A stretch of DNA of 64,000 nt from Mycolicibacterium sp. YH-1 (GCF_022557175.1 NZ_CP092915.1:6448001-6512000), one strand, 5' to 3'. Positions 53,181 through 63,466 are shown, counted from the first letter of the stretch. The notes: a model not told the origin generated them from the letters alone. Program-made: numbers and translations.

Positions 53181-53813
53181 CTATTCGCAAACGTGCGACC
53201 GATTGATCTTGCTTCCCCAGTGTTTGGTTCGCTGCACCGAAGGACCGTAGATCCACGCGGTGTTTCGGGCCTCGATACCAACACTGACGTTCGAGAGGTG
53301 CTGCCACAACCGATAGAATGCCTCACCTTGATAAAGGGGGAAGTACACGTCGCCTGCGAAATCCTGGGTCTGGGTCAGCGCCAGGGCCCGGGGTGCGAGC
53401 CAAGCCACCGTGTCCTTTACGTTGACGACCACGGCATCTGCTTGAGCCTGGATCTGCCCGATCGTCCAATCGTTATTCGCGGCTAGCAAGTTGAAACCGA
53501 AGCCCTCGACTTGACCCATCAGTTCGTCATACGTTGACGTGAACCACTGGCACATCTCACGCTGAGCGTTGATGTCAGCATCCGTCACGTCCCTTCTGGT
53601 CTCGTCGTACGGAATCGGGAACTTCGGCGCCCAATCGCTTGGCGTTACCGTCACGGCAGGTAGTGGCGGTACCGGTGGGTCGAACGGGCTGGCCGCGGCT
53701 GAACCACCGACCGCGGAGAGCGTCGCCGCGAACATCGCTACGCAAGTGAATACTGCACTAGCCGCGCACCGCAGAGCGGTCCGCGCCCGTGTTCGCCTCG
53801 GAGCCATAAACAT
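53181..53813 (-). CDS. Secreted protein of unknown function
   Basis: The product is 210 aa. The ATG at 53813 has GGAGG 6 bp upstream. It has a basic N-terminus and hydrophobic signal peptide (about 18-40), then a Pro-rich linker (FDPPVPPLPAVTV) and a mainly helical domain (MCQWFTSTYDELMGQVEGFG). I do not recognise a family; similar small secreted proteins are common in mycobacteria. A hairpin-forming sequence lies in the leader (53839-53868). Confidence 0.75.
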   Translation of the reverse strand: MFMAPRRTRARTALRCAASAVFTCVAMFAATLSAVGGSAAASPFDPPVPPLPAVTVTPSDWAPKFPIPYDETRRDVTDADINAQREMCQWFTSTYDELMGQVEGFGFNLLAANNDWTIGQIQAQADAVVVNVKDTVAWLAPRALALTQTQDFAGDVYFPLYQGEAFYRLWQHLSNVSVGIEARNTAWIYGPSVQRTKHWGSKINRSHVCE

Positions 53814-53838
53814 CTGAAACCTCCGGAGAAACAGGCAA

Positions 53839-53868
53839 CCACTAGTCCAGCCCGCGGGCTGCTCGCTA
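53839..53868. promoter_or_regulatory. Inverted repeat in the leader of the 53181-53813 gene
   Basis: CAGCCCGCGGGCTG (53846-53859) is a perfect 14-bp palindrome, flanked by ACTAG (53839-53843) and CTAGT (53864-53868). It lies 26 bp upstream of the start codon. It could be an operator or an mRNA hairpin; the rest of the 53814-54067 gap shows nothing. Confidence 0.4.
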
Positions 53869-54067
53869 GTCGATCAGCAATGAAGTGCACCGACAACCGA
53901 CACTCAATCACGAGATCCCGCTACTTCGTGCCATCTTGTTCCACGCATGTGAACGAACCCGCACGCCGCTCGAAAGCTCAAAACGGTGAAATCACTGGAA
54001 TTGTGTTCCCGTCAACGGAGCACAAGACGCAGGCGCGCTTCTGAATCAAGCACGCCAGGCCCTTAGA

Positions 54068-54586
54068 TCACGCGATCTTGTTCAGCCGCAACGGCAAGAT
54101 GATCGTGAGCGGCTTGGCTCGACCGCATGCGTAGCGCTCTCCTACCGTCTTATCGGTTCCTTCAAGATAGGGCGACCCGATCTGGGTGAGACCGTCCGAG
54201 TCCGAGGGATAGAACTTGAACGTCTGACGCCCTGGCAACACTGATCCATCTGGACATGGCTGCCAGTTCGGCAGATCGCGTTCGACGTACCAAACATGGC
54301 CCTCACTCGTGTAAACCGGTGCGGTCCAACCCTGATCGCTCGATACCTGGCCGGTACAGGACACTTCTGTGGTGCAGGTTGACGTGATAGTCCACGTGCT
54401 GATCACCGTCGCCTCCTTGTGGAACGCGTAGTCGGTCGTCGCCCACTCACCATCCGACGTCACGGTGAAGGTTCCGTTGATCGCGAACGCATCTTCGTTC
54501 GCTTGTGCCGACGGCGTGGCACCGACTGCGGTGGCCACGATGATCGGGATCGCCGCTGCACTGGCGGCTGTGCTGATTCGACGCAT
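54068..54586 (-). CDS. Small secreted protein
   Basis: The product is 172 aa from the second of two consecutive ATGs (54586), which has better spacing from AAGGAGG; 54589 is possible. It has a signal peptide (about 1-29, ending in AQA) and a beta-rich mature part with six Cys (ITSTCTTEVSCTG, QPCPDG, YACGRA). It resembles secreted mycobacterial proteins of unknown function. Confidence 0.78.
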   Translation of the reverse strand: MRRISTAASAAAIPIIVATAVGATPSAQANEDAFAINGTFTVTSDGEWATTDYAFHKEATVISTWTITSTCTTEVSCTGQVSSDQGWTAPVYTSEGHVWYVERDLPNWQPCPDGSVLPGRQTFKFYPSDSDGLTQIGSPYLEGTDKTVGERYACGRAKPLTIILPLRLNKIA

Positions 54587-54816
54587 CATGCCCTCCTTGT
54601 CGGGTCACCCTATGCGCCAATACCTCTCGATCAGCCGCGGCGACACCCTCGAGCGGTGACCGTAGCACCGATCATGGCTACAACGGGAGTGATGCTCGAC
54701 GATTTCCGGCTGATAGGGCTGCCAAACAATCGGGTGAATGCACCAGCGAGTCCGCTCGAAGACCGGCTGGACGCGCGAACTCGAGCGCGGACCCGTGTGA
54801 GGCGCGCCCAATCTTC

Positions 54817-55152
54817 TTAATTCGGATGGACCGGTTCGTAGGCGACTTCGCACAATGTCGCCTGGGCGGCCTCCACGAAAGCCGCTAGCTGTTGCGGTGT
54901 GGCGTGGGGAAACTCATAGACGATGTCAGCTTGGGCGTCTTCGGCGGTGAATCCGTAGTGGAACAGCGTACATACAGAGGTGGCGGTGCTGAGCGTATAG
55001 GCGATGTCAGTACCTGTGTCACCGACATCAAAGCCACTGGCAGACACCATGTTCAGGAAATCGTCACTGGCGTCGGCGTGCGCCGGCGCGGCGACGGCGA
55101 GCATCACGGCCGCCGCGATCGCAGTCATCCCGATGCCAAGGCGCGTACGCAT
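54817..55152 (-). CDS. DUF732 secreted protein
   Basis: This 111-aa protein has a signal peptide (about 1-26, ending in AHA) and the DUF732 pattern (DDFLNMVSASGF; CTLFHYGFTAEDA; FVEAAQATLC) with two Cys. Members are small mycobacterial exported proteins with unknown roles. Confidence 0.85.
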   Translation of the reverse strand: MRTRLGIGMTAIAAAVMLAVAAPAHADASDDFLNMVSASGFDVGDTGTDIAYTLSTATSVCTLFHYGFTAEDAQADIVYEFPHATPQQLAAFVEAAQATLCEVAYEPVHPN

Positions 55153-55917
55153 AGTGCCGAACTATAGACCCAAGAGGACGTTGCCGGCGAGAGCTGCCCG
55201 AGTTCCCGTACATACGGTCCGCATGTTGGAACAGCTCACTGGTACTGCCGCCGCCCGCCTGACTGAATCGGCGGCATGGCGGCACGGCGGCGTTAAGCGC
55301 TGCCGACCACTCGTTGAATCCGTACGCGGGTCTGGTGCTTCCACACCGGTAGACGTGACGGATTCGAAGAGCAGGGCACAGGTCTCGAATGCCACAACCC
55401 GGCGGTCGGCCCCGACGGAGGCGACCGCCGCATTACCGATCTCCAGCGTTCCGACTCGCTTCCTGGCGGCGATTGCGCGTACACGTCCACTGTCCGAGGC
55501 GATTTCGCTCGCCACCCCGACGAGCACCTCGTGGTCGATGAGATCGATCCGCTGCTCGGTGAGATCCGCACGGCCCACGTTCGCGCTCACCGGGGTTGTC
55601 TCCGCCGGCAACGTGATCGAGGGCGACGCGAACCATCGTATCCGCCGGCGAAGGGCGGCAACACATCGACTATCCCCGTTCTTTCCAGGGACTTTCCCCG
55701 ATCACGCACCGCCACACCGTTTTTCAGAACAGAGCACCGACGGAGAATCTCAGCCAACTGCGGCCCACGCCCCCGAGAGTACCCTCACCAGATCGTCAAT
55801 CCTCATGTCTGAGGCCACATCAATGGTATTTCCGTCTCCTTACCCGCTGCCGCACGCGTTGCTGCGAAATGGCAGACGGTGACCCACCATCAGGGCCTCT
55901 AGCATTCGCGCTAGCGC
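55153..55917. other. 765-bp stretch without a confident gene
   Basis: Several long open frames overlap here, as expected at high GC. A minus frame (55162-55611, 149 aa) and a plus frame (from about 55318, with GLECHNPAVGPDGGDRRITD) are the most protein-like. Neither has a recognised domain or a supported start, so this may be decayed coding DNA. Confidence 0.5.
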
Positions 55918-56976
55918 TCATCCGCCGATCGCGGACATCGGACGGTTCGGCTGCACGAATCCTGGATCGTTGATGCCGTGACCTGCAGGCTTGCCCCACA
56001 TCGCGGTGCGCCACGCGGCCTCGACGGCGGCGTCGTCGGCGCCCGCGCGGAGAAGGCCCCGCAGATCGGTCTCCTCGCGGAAGAACAGACAGGTGCGCAT
56101 CTGACCGTCGGCCGTGAGCCGGGTGCGGTCACAGGCAGAGCAGAAGGCGTGCGACACCGACGCGACGAGGCCGACGGTGCCCGTGGGGCCTGGGCCGGTC
56201 ACGCGCCACAGTTCCGCGGGCGCGGAGCCACGTGGGGTGGGACCCGGCTCGAGGTCGAAATGGGTGCGTAGCGCCAACAGGATGCTGTCGGCATCGAGTG
56301 TGTTGTCGCGCTGCCAGTGATGGCCGGCGTCCAGGGGCATCTGCTCAATGATGCGGAGTTGGTATCCGTGCTCGAGGCAGAAGCGCAGCAGTGAGACAGC
56401 GTCGGACAGCCCGGTGACCGGGTCGAGCACCGCGTTGACCTTGACGGGTGTGAGGCCTGCCGCTGCCGCAGCGGCAAGCCCCGCCACCACGTCGGACAGC
56501 CGGTCACGCCGAGTGATTTTGGCGAACCGGCGGGCGTCGACAGTGTCGAGCGACACGTTGACCCGATCGAGGCCCGCGGCCTTCAACTGTGCGGCGCGAC
56601 GCGCCAGTCCGAGTCCGTTTGTGGTCAGGGCGATTTCGGGCCGCGGACTGAGCGCCGCCGCGGCGGCGATCGCGGCCTCGAGGTTCGGCGACACCAGCGG
56701 TTCGCCGCCGGTGAACCGCACGCTGGTGACACCGAGTCGCGCGACCGCGATGCCGATCAGCCGGCCGAACTCGTCCGCGTTCAGCAGTTCGTTGCCCGGC
56801 AGCCAGTCCAGTCCCTCCGCGGGCATGCAGTACGTGCAGCGCAGATTGCAGCGGTCGGTCAGCGACACCCGCAGGTCCGTCGCCGCGCGCCCGCAGGCGT
56901 CGACCAGGGGTCCGGAGGCGGGTGCGGTCCCCGTCGCGCGGCGCAGCGATGGCACACCGAGATCGGTGACCGTCAC
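55918..56976 (-). CDS. moaA: GTP 3',8-cyclase MoaA (molybdenum cofactor biosynthesis)
   Basis: This 352-aa radical SAM enzyme starts at a GTG. The N-terminal cluster is C43, C47, C50 (CNLRCTYC). The C-terminal 4Fe-4S motif is FCSACDRTRLT...RTC, and the terminal GG is present. It converts GTP to the first Moco precursor with MoaC. Moco would be needed by the oxidoreductase at 560, although the genes are far apart. Confidence 0.96.
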   Translation of the reverse strand: MTVTDLGVPSLRRATGTAPASGPLVDACGRAATDLRVSLTDRCNLRCTYCMPAEGLDWLPGNELLNADEFGRLIGIAVARLGVTSVRFTGGEPLVSPNLEAAIAAAAALSPRPEIALTTNGLGLARRAAQLKAAGLDRVNVSLDTVDARRFAKITRRDRLSDVVAGLAAAAAAGLTPVKVNAVLDPVTGLSDAVSLLRFCLEHGYQLRIIEQMPLDAGHHWQRDNTLDADSILLALRTHFDLEPGPTPRGSAPAELWRVTGPGPTGTVGLVASVSHAFCSACDRTRLTADGQMRTCLFFREETDLRGLLRAGADDAAVEAAWRTAMWGKPAGHGINDPGFVQPNRPMSAIGG

Positions 56977-57716
56977 TGAACGCGCAGCAGCTGCGAGCTG
57001 CGCTCCTCGGCATCAGCACAATCGCTGCGACACACAGTGGTTACGTCGGTCACGTGTAATCCGCTCCTTTGGGTCCGGGCCGGTCGGTTCGACGGCTACC
57101 ACCCGCCCTGAGACAGGGGCACCCAGTTCGGTCTGATCCGACAAGGCCCGGTTCAGCCTGACGGAACGTGCCGAGATCAAGCGACGGCATATCGAGCCGG
57201 GGGTTAACGAGGCGGGGTTCAGGGTGAAGATTGTCAGCGACCGCAACAACCGCCCCTCCGGGGCACTGCACGTTAGGCGACGAAACGCAGCTATTTCAGG
57301 AGCGGCTGTCGCTTCTCAATCTGAATGGCAATCGTTAACGCTCCCAGCTGCCGTTTACCGCAATTCTCAAGGCGATGGCAGACCGCTTTCTCGCAACCAG
57401 ATGACAAAAGCAACAACGGTACGGTCGTCCACAACTGTGACCGAATGCGAGGGGGCGCGGTAAGAGTGGCCATGCCGCCGCATTCACTTACGCATCGGCG
57501 GCAGCGCGGATTGGCATCACGCAAGCGCTCGGCTTGTTCGACAACCCCATGCACTTCGTTTCGTCACGTGACATGCAGCGCTGCCGGCTGCGGCCCTGAC
57601 ATACGGAATTGATTCCAAGGCAACATATTTCGTGGACACCGGCCGTCATCAGCCGCCCTAGTGGGCGGCTGTTCTGCGACACATCGGGACGCGCCGAGTA
57701 GAGACGCTCCCGGATC
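56977..57716. other. 740-bp stretch without a recognised gene
   Basis: No frame shows a domain. The segment must contain the moaA promoter. A GC-rich hairpin (GCCCCGGAGGGGC on the minus strand near 57255) is present but has no following T run. I searched by eye for a Moco riboswitch and did not see one. Confidence 0.5.
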
Positions 57717-57932
57717 GTGCTGATGGCATCGGGGATTGCCATGGCCTACAAGCTGATCGATGCCGCACAAGCACGCTGGAGGACCGTTGACGCACCACAC
57801 CTGGTCGCCCTGGTGCGCGGGGGCGCCATCTTCCACAATGGCAAACTGCTCGAGCACAGACCAACTGAAAATCGACTGCACTGTTTCCGCTGGCCTCACG
57901 CAGCGGCCTCGTTCGTGGGAACCGACACATGA
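57717..57932 (+). pseudogene. Possible C-terminal remnant of an IS256-type transposase
   Basis: The 71-aa frame contains MAYKLIDAAQARWRTVDAPH directly followed by LVALVRGGAIFHNGKLLE, which looks like the C-terminus of mutator (IS256) type transposases. No catalytic DDE part and no upstream match are present, so it would be a 3' relic. The assignment is from memory of the family pattern. Confidence 0.4.
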
Positions 57933-58183
57933 GTCGGCACGGTCTGGATGGCGCCTTCCGCCCGCCTGGTGGCTACGCGCAGCTCGATATCGACCCCGGC
58001 GTCGTGCTGCTCGCGTACCCACCGGTACCAGCCCCGTACTTGCCCTGCCAGCTCCTCGACAGCGATCGCCCCCACTGGGAACCTGTGCGGCCACGCACTC
58101 AACGCCGGTTCGGGCAGTGCTGAAGCCCAGGTGCGATCTGGGCGCCGCCGGATATCACCGGTAACCCGATCCAGCGACTTCAC
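57896..58183 (-). CDS. Small hypothetical protein
   Basis: The frame is 95 aa from the GTG at 58183, which overlaps the stop of the 58180-58362 frame as GTGA. It encodes a plausible soluble protein (VRGWYRWVREQHDAGVDIEL) with mycobacterium-like third-position GC. No family is recognised. It overlaps the possible transposase remnant by 37 bp. Confidence 0.4.
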   Translation of the reverse strand: MKSLDRVTGDIRRRPDRTWASALPEPALSAWPHRFPVGAIAVEELAGQVRGWYRWVREQHDAGVDIELRVATRRAEGAIQTVPTHVSVPTNEAAA

Positions 58184-58362
58184 GACCACGCTGCGGCCAA
58201 ATTGCCGACAGGTTCGGTGCTCGCTCCGGCTTTTGGAGAAACTCGTAACGCGCGCGAAACCTGGCCTGCCGCCGGAGCCACGGCGGGATCGCCGCGGTGC
58301 CCGCGGCGCAGTGGGTGGGTTCCGCGGAGCGGCGGATCGTGGTTCCAGTTTGGTGCGGTCAT
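58180..58362 (-). CDS. Very small hypothetical ORF
   Basis: The frame is 60 aa from the ATG at 58362 with GAGG upstream, rich in Arg, Pro and Ala. The 4-bp overlap with the next frame is the main support. No domain was seen. Confidence 0.3.
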   Translation of the reverse strand: MTAPNWNHDPPLRGTHPLRRGHRGDPAVAPAAGQVSRALRVSPKAGASTEPVGNLAAAWS

Positions 58363-58450
58363 CGTGATGCCGACCTCAGGACAATCTTGGTCGGGCTTGT
58401 CTGCGCCGTCACGGAGTTGCAATCGGTCTGGTTACGCATGGCCCACGGTC

Positions 58451-61400
58451 CTAGTTTTCTGATGGCGACGAGCGGGGCACTGAGCGCCGGACGGCGATCA
58501 GTAGATCACCGCTTTCCACCTGTGCGGTCGAGGTGACAGCAACTCGGTCAACGGTTCCTGAGGCGGGGGCGGTGATGGCAGCCTCCATCTTCATGGCCTC
58601 GATCGTGGCGACGGTCTGTCCGGCGTCGATCGCGTCACCGGCGTTGACGATTACGGTGACAACGCCGGCGAATGGGGCGGCCACGTGATCTGGATTGGTG
58701 CGGTCGGCTTTCTCGGCAGCCGGAACCTGGGAGGCGATACTACGGTCGCGCACCATGATTGGACGGAACTGGCCATTTATGATGCACATGACGGTGCGCA
58801 TGCCACGGTCGTCAGCATCCGAGATGGCTTCGAGCCCGATCAGGAGCTCAACTCCCCTCTCAAGTTCGACGCGGTGTTCTTCACCTTGCCGCAGCCCGTA
58901 GAAGAACTGGTTGGTACTCAATCGCGAAGTGTCACCATAGAGTTCGCGGTGTGTTTCGAACTCTTCGGCTGGGCGTGGAAAGAGTAGCCGATTCAGTGCC
59001 CCCTGTCGTTTGGGTCCGGGTTGGGCGAGAAGAACCTCGTCGTCCGGTGATAGCGCAGCAGCCTCGACCGCCGGGGCCCTCCCCTGGAGCGCCCTTGTCC
59101 GAAGAGGTTCTGGCCAGCCGCCGGCGGGCTCGCCGAGTTCACCCCGAAGGAACCCGATCACCGAGTCGGGGATGTCGTGATTGGCTGGGGCGGCGGCGAA
59201 TTCCTCGGCGCTGATGCCGGCTCCCACCAGCGCCAGGGCCAGGTCGCCGACCACCTTCGACGTGGGTGTGACTTTGATCAGCCGCCCCAGGACGCGGTCT
59301 GCGGCAGCGTAGTTGGCTTCGATCTCTTCGAACCGATCGTCCAACCCGAGGGCGATGGCCTGCTGTCTCAGGTTCGATAACTGCCCGCCGGGGATCTCGT
59401 GGGTGTGTACGTGGCCGGTCGGTGCGGGTAGGCCGGACTCGAACGGCGCGTAGACCTTACGCAGCGATTCCCAGTACGGTTCCAACTCGCATACCGCACG
59501 CAGATCCAGGCCGGTGTCACGATCAGTGTGGGCCACCGCGGCCACGATCGATGACAGTGCGGGCTGGCTCGTTGTGCCGGCCAGCGGCGCCGCCGCACCG
59601 TCGACCGCATCGGCACCTGCGGCCCAGGCGGCGAGATAGGTGGCTAGTTGGCCGCCTGGGGTGTCATGGGTGTGGACGTGCACCGGCAGGTCGAATCGGT
59701 GGTTGAGCGCCTTGACCAGCGTCGCAGCTGCTGGCGGGCGCAGTAGTCCAGCCATGTCCTTGATTGCCAGCACGTGTGCACCGGCCTCGACGATCTGCTC
59801 AGCAATCCGCAGGTAGTAGTCCAAGGTGTAGAGCTGCTCGTTTGGATCTGAGAGGTCGCCGCTGTAGCACATCGCGACCTCGGCGACGGCGGTGTTGGTG
59901 GCTCGCACGGCGTCGATCGCGGGACGCATAGAGTCGATGTTGTTGAGCGCGTCGAAGATCCGGAAGATGTCGATCCCGGTGGTGCTCGCTTCGTCGACGA
60001 ACGCGGACGTGACGATCTCCGGGTAGGGAGTGTAACCGACGGTGTTACGGCCACGTAGCAGCATCTGCAGACAGATGTTGGGCAGGACTTCACGCAGGGC
60101 GGCCAGCCGCTCCCACGGATCTTCCTTCAAGAACCGCAACGCAACGTCGAACGTCGCGCCGCCCCAACACTCCACCGACAGCAACTGCGGTGTGTACCGT
60201 GCGACGTATGGCGCCACCTGCAGCAGGCTAGCGGAGCGTAGTCGGGTGGCCAGCAGCGACTGATGGGCATCTCTGAACGTGGTATCGGTGACGCCAAGAG
60301 CCGCAGAACCTTTGAGCCAGGCCGAAAATCCCTGCGGACCGAGCTGCATCAGCTTCTGCTTCGACCCTGCTGGCGGCGCCGCGGACAGATCTAGCTCTGG
60401 CAGTTTGTCGTGTGGATACACCGTCGAGGGCCGCTCCCCGTGCGGTTTGTTGACCGTCACATCAGCCAAGTAGTTCAAGATCTTCGTGCCTCGATCAGCA
60501 CTCGAGCGCGCGGTACGCAGTTTCGGTCGCTCGTCGATGAAGCTGGTGGTGATGCGGCCGGCGGCGAAGGCCGGGTCGTCCAATACCGCTTGCAGGAAGG
60601 GGATGTTCGTCGAAACCCCACGGATCCGGAACTCTGCCACCGCGCGGCGTGCCCGCCGCACTGCGGTCGCGAAATCTCCGCCCCGGCAGGTCAATTTCAC
60701 GAGTAACGAGTCGAAGTGCGCCGACACCTCCGCGCCCAGCACTGAGCCACCGTCGAGACGGATGCCAGCACCGCCCGGCGATCGGTAAGCGGTGATTCGG
60801 CCAGTGTCGGGCCGGAACCCGTTGGTGGGATCCTCGGTGGTGATTCTGCACTGCAGCGCCGTGCCATGTGCCTCGAGAGTCTCCTGGCTCAATCCCAGAT
60901 CGGCCATCGACTCGCCCGCGGCGATTCGCAGCTGCGAGGACACTAGATCCACATCGGTGATTTCCTCAGTCACGGTGTGTTCCACCTGGATCCGCGGGTT
61001 CATCTCGATGAAGACGTGGTTGCCGCTCTCGTCGACTAGGAACTCGACGGTGCCCGCACACGAGTATCCGATGTGCCTGGCGAATGCGACGGCGTCCGCG
61101 CAGATCCGTTCTCGCAGTGCGGGGTCGAGATTCGGCGCGGGGGCCAGTTCGACCACCTTCTGGTGACGCCGCTGTACGCTGCAGTCCCGTTCGAACAGAT
61201 GAATGACCTCGCCGTGGGTGTCGGCGAGGATTTGCACCTCAATGTGGCGAGGATTGAGCACTGCCTCTTCGAGGAACACAGTCGGATCACCGAACGCCGA
61301 TTCGGCCTCTCGCGAAGCGGCCTCGATCGCCTCACCCAGCGCGGACGGCACCGTCACCCGCCGCATGCCGCGACCGCCTCCACCGGCGACCGCCTTGACG

Positions 61401-61867
61401 AACACTGGGAATTGCATCGACTCAGCTGCTACCAGCAACTCGGTGACATCTCGGGAAGGAGGCGAGGACGCCAGCACCGGCAACCCGGCTTCGCGAGCGG
61501 CGGCGATTGCCCGCGACTTGTTCCCGGTCAGCTCGAGCACATCGGGCGATGGACCCACGAACGTGACACCGGCTGCCGCACACGCCCTGGCGAGGTCAGG
61601 ATTCTCCGAGAGGAATCCATAGCCCGGGTACACCGCATCGGCCCCGGCGAATACCGCCGTGGAGACGATGTCGTCGACCGACAGGTACGCCCGCACCGGA
61701 TGGCCCATCTCGCCGATCTGGTATGACTCGTCGGCCTTCGACCGGTGCACCGAGTTACGGTCCTCAAACGGGTACACGGCGACCGTACCGACACCCAATT
61801 CGTATGCCGCGCGGAATGCTCGGATAGCAATCTCGCCGCGGTTGGCAACCAGAACCTTCGAGAACAT
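58451..61867 (-). CDS. pyc: Pyruvate carboxylase
   Basis: This 1138-aa enzyme has the family's usual length and order: an N-terminal biotin carboxylase with a GGGGRGMR glycine-rich loop, a carboxyltransferase domain (FRDAHQSLLATRLR), and a C-terminal biotinyl domain with EAMKME (biotinyl K1093). It makes oxaloacetate from pyruvate, bicarbonate and ATP, an anaplerotic step useful during growth on compounds degraded to propionyl-CoA and pyruvate. Confidence 0.97.
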   Translation of the reverse strand: MFSKVLVANRGEIAIRAFRAAYELGVGTVAVYPFEDRNSVHRSKADESYQIGEMGHPVRAYLSVDDIVSTAVFAGADAVYPGYGFLSENPDLARACAAAGVTFVGPSPDVLELTGNKSRAIAAAREAGLPVLASSPPSRDVTELLVAAESMQFPVFVKAVAGGGGRGMRRVTVPSALGEAIEAASREAESAFGDPTVFLEEAVLNPRHIEVQILADTHGEVIHLFERDCSVQRRHQKVVELAPAPNLDPALRERICADAVAFARHIGYSCAGTVEFLVDESGNHVFIEMNPRIQVEHTVTEEITDVDLVSSQLRIAAGESMADLGLSQETLEAHGTALQCRITTEDPTNGFRPDTGRITAYRSPGGAGIRLDGGSVLGAEVSAHFDSLLVKLTCRGGDFATAVRRARRAVAEFRIRGVSTNIPFLQAVLDDPAFAAGRITTSFIDERPKLRTARSSADRGTKILNYLADVTVNKPHGERPSTVYPHDKLPELDLSAAPPAGSKQKLMQLGPQGFSAWLKGSAALGVTDTTFRDAHQSLLATRLRSASLLQVAPYVARYTPQLLSVECWGGATFDVALRFLKEDPWERLAALREVLPNICLQMLLRGRNTVGYTPYPEIVTSAFVDEASTTGIDIFRIFDALNNIDSMRPAIDAVRATNTAVAEVAMCYSGDLSDPNEQLYTLDYYLRIAEQIVEAGAHVLAIKDMAGLLRPPAAATLVKALNHRFDLPVHVHTHDTPGGQLATYLAAWAAGADAVDGAAAPLAGTTSQPALSSIVAAVAHTDRDTGLDLRAVCELEPYWESLRKVYAPFESGLPAPTGHVHTHEIPGGQLSNLRQQAIALGLDDRFEEIEANYAAADRVLGRLIKVTPTSKVVGDLALALVGAGISAEEFAAAPANHDIPDSVIGFLRGELGEPAGGWPEPLRTRALQGRAPAVEAAALSPDDEVLLAQPGPKRQGALNRLLFPRPAEEFETHRELYGDTSRLSTNQFFYGLRQGEEHRVELERGVELLIGLEAISDADDRGMRTVMCIINGQFRPIMVRDRSIASQVPAAEKADRTNPDHVAAPFAGVVTVIVNAGDAIDAGQTVATIEAMKMEAAITAPASGTVDRVAVTSTAQVESGDLLIAVRRSVPRSSPSEN

Positions 61868-61987
61868 GCGTACACCCGTCTGTAGTGGAGATGACGAACC
61901 AGGTAGTGACGAAGATCGGTTGCGACCCGGTCCGGAGCGTGGCAGCTTCTCCGCGTCGGCTACACACGTCGGCGCAGTCAGATCAAT

Positions 61988-63466
61988 TCAGCGCAGGACG
62001 AACGGATTGCCCGTTGTTGCACCGATGTTGATCCACACGCTCTTGGTCTGCAGGTAGTCACGCACCGCGTCGATGCCGTTCTCCCTGCCGATCCCGGAAT
62101 CCTTGACACCGCCGAATGGCATCAGGTAGCTCACGGCGCGGTAGGTGTTGACCCACACGGTCCCGGTCTGGATTGCCGCCGACATCCGAAACGCACGACC
62201 GATGTCGGCCGTCCAGACCCCCGCACCTAGACCGAAGCGTGAATCGTTGGCTATCGCGACGGCCTCGGCCTCGTCCTCGAAAGGGATCACCGCGAGCACG
62301 GGCCCAAACACTTCTTCCTGCGCGAGCCTCGACGAGTTGGCCACCCCGGTGAAGATGGTGGGCTCGATGAATCGGCCGCCCGCGCAGGGACCGGACGTGA
62401 CTTCGCTGCCGCCGAGAGCGAGTTCGGCGCCCTCGGATTTGGCCACGTTGATGTAGTCCAGAACCTTCGCGTACTGGTCTGGCGTCGTGATCGGGCCGAC
62501 CTGTGTATTGGGATCGAGGGGGTCTCCCATCTTCGCAGTCGCGGCAAGCTTGACTACGCGCTCGACGAATTCATCGTGGATCGAGGATTGCACCAATAGA
62601 CGAGAACCTGCGATACAAGTCTGGCCGGTAGCGGCGAAGATCCCCGAGATGACGCCATTGACAGCGGCATCCAAGTCGGCGTCATCGAACACGATGTTCG
62701 GTGACTTACCTCCCAGTTCAAGTCCGACATGCTTGAAGGTCCGCGCCGCCTGCGCACTGATCCGCCGGCCTGTGGTATCCGACCCAGTGAAGCTGATCTT
62801 GGCGACCCGGGGGTGGTCCACCAACGGCTCCCCCACATCAGCGCCGTATCCCGTGACGACGTTGACAACGCCCGGCGGCAGGCCAGTCTCCTCGAGGACA
62901 CGAACGAAGTCCAGCGTCGACGCGGAGGTGAACTCCGAAGGTTTGATCACCACCGTGCATCCGGCCGCCAGCGCGGGCGCGAGCTTCCACGTCAGCAACA
63001 ACAGTGGTGAGTTCCACGGCGTGATGATGCCGACGACTCCGACGGGAGATGTGGTGGTGTAGCCGAAGAAGCCCTTCTTATCGAGAGGTACCACGTCGCC
63101 TACGAGCTTGTCCGCCAGACCGCCGTAGTAATAGAACCACTCGGGAATGTACCCGAGCTGGCCGCGCATCTCGGTCAGGAGTTTGCCGTTGTCGCGCACC
63201 TCCGTCCTGGCCAGCTCGTCGCCACGTTCGGCGATGGCGTCGCCCAGGCGATGTAGCAGTCGGCCGCGCGCAGATGCCGTCAGCTCTGGCCAGGCACCCG
63301 AGGTCAACGCGGCATGCGCGGCATCGACAGCCAACTCGACGTCCTGTGGGCCGCCCCGGGCGATCTCGGCCCAACGAGCGCCGCTGTAAGGATCATCGGT
63401 CGGGAAGAAGCCACCGGTCCGCGACTGGACCTGCTGACCGTTGATGTGAAGCAGATAGCGTTGCAT
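61988..63466 (-). CDS. NAD(P)-dependent aldehyde dehydrogenase
   Basis: This 492-aa aldehyde dehydrogenase has the Glu motif LELGGKSPNIVFDDAD and the nucleophile ATGQTCIAGSRL. It lies 17 bp downstream of the ThDP-enzyme gene and 120 bp upstream of pyc. A ThDP decarboxylase and an aldehyde dehydrogenase together could convert a 2-oxo acid to an aldehyde and then an acid (inference). Confidence 0.92.
   Translation of the reverse strand: MQRYLLHINGQQVQSRTGGFFPTDDPYSGARWAEIARGGPQDVELAVDAAHAALTSGAWPELTASARGRLLHRLGDAIAERGDELARTEVRDNGKLLTEMRGQLGYIPEWFYYYGGLADKLVGDVVPLDKKGFFGYTTTSPVGVVGIITPWNSPLLLLTWKLAPALAAGCTVVIKPSEFTSASTLDFVRVLEETGLPPGVVNVVTGYGADVGEPLVDHPRVAKISFTGSDTTGRRISAQAARTFKHVGLELGGKSPNIVFDDADLDAAVNGVISGIFAATGQTCIAGSRLLVQSSIHDEFVERVVKLAATAKMGDPLDPNTQVGPITTPDQYAKVLDYINVAKSEGAELALGGSEVTSGPCAGGRFIEPTIFTGVANSSRLAQEEVFGPVLAVIPFEDEAEAVAIANDSRFGLGAGVWTADIGRAFRMSAAIQTGTVWVNTYRAVSYLMPFGGVKDSGIGRENGIDAVRDYLQTKSVWINIGATTGNPFVLR

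Noticed and set aside
55004..55882. Plus-strand 292-aa frame as a gene
   Set aside because: It covers the DUF732 start region antisense, is Arg/Thr/Ser/Pro-rich, and has no domain; long chance frames are common at this GC.
56977..57300. Molybdenum cofactor riboswitch upstream of moaA
   Set aside because: None of the conserved Moco riboswitch segments could be found by eye on the minus strand.
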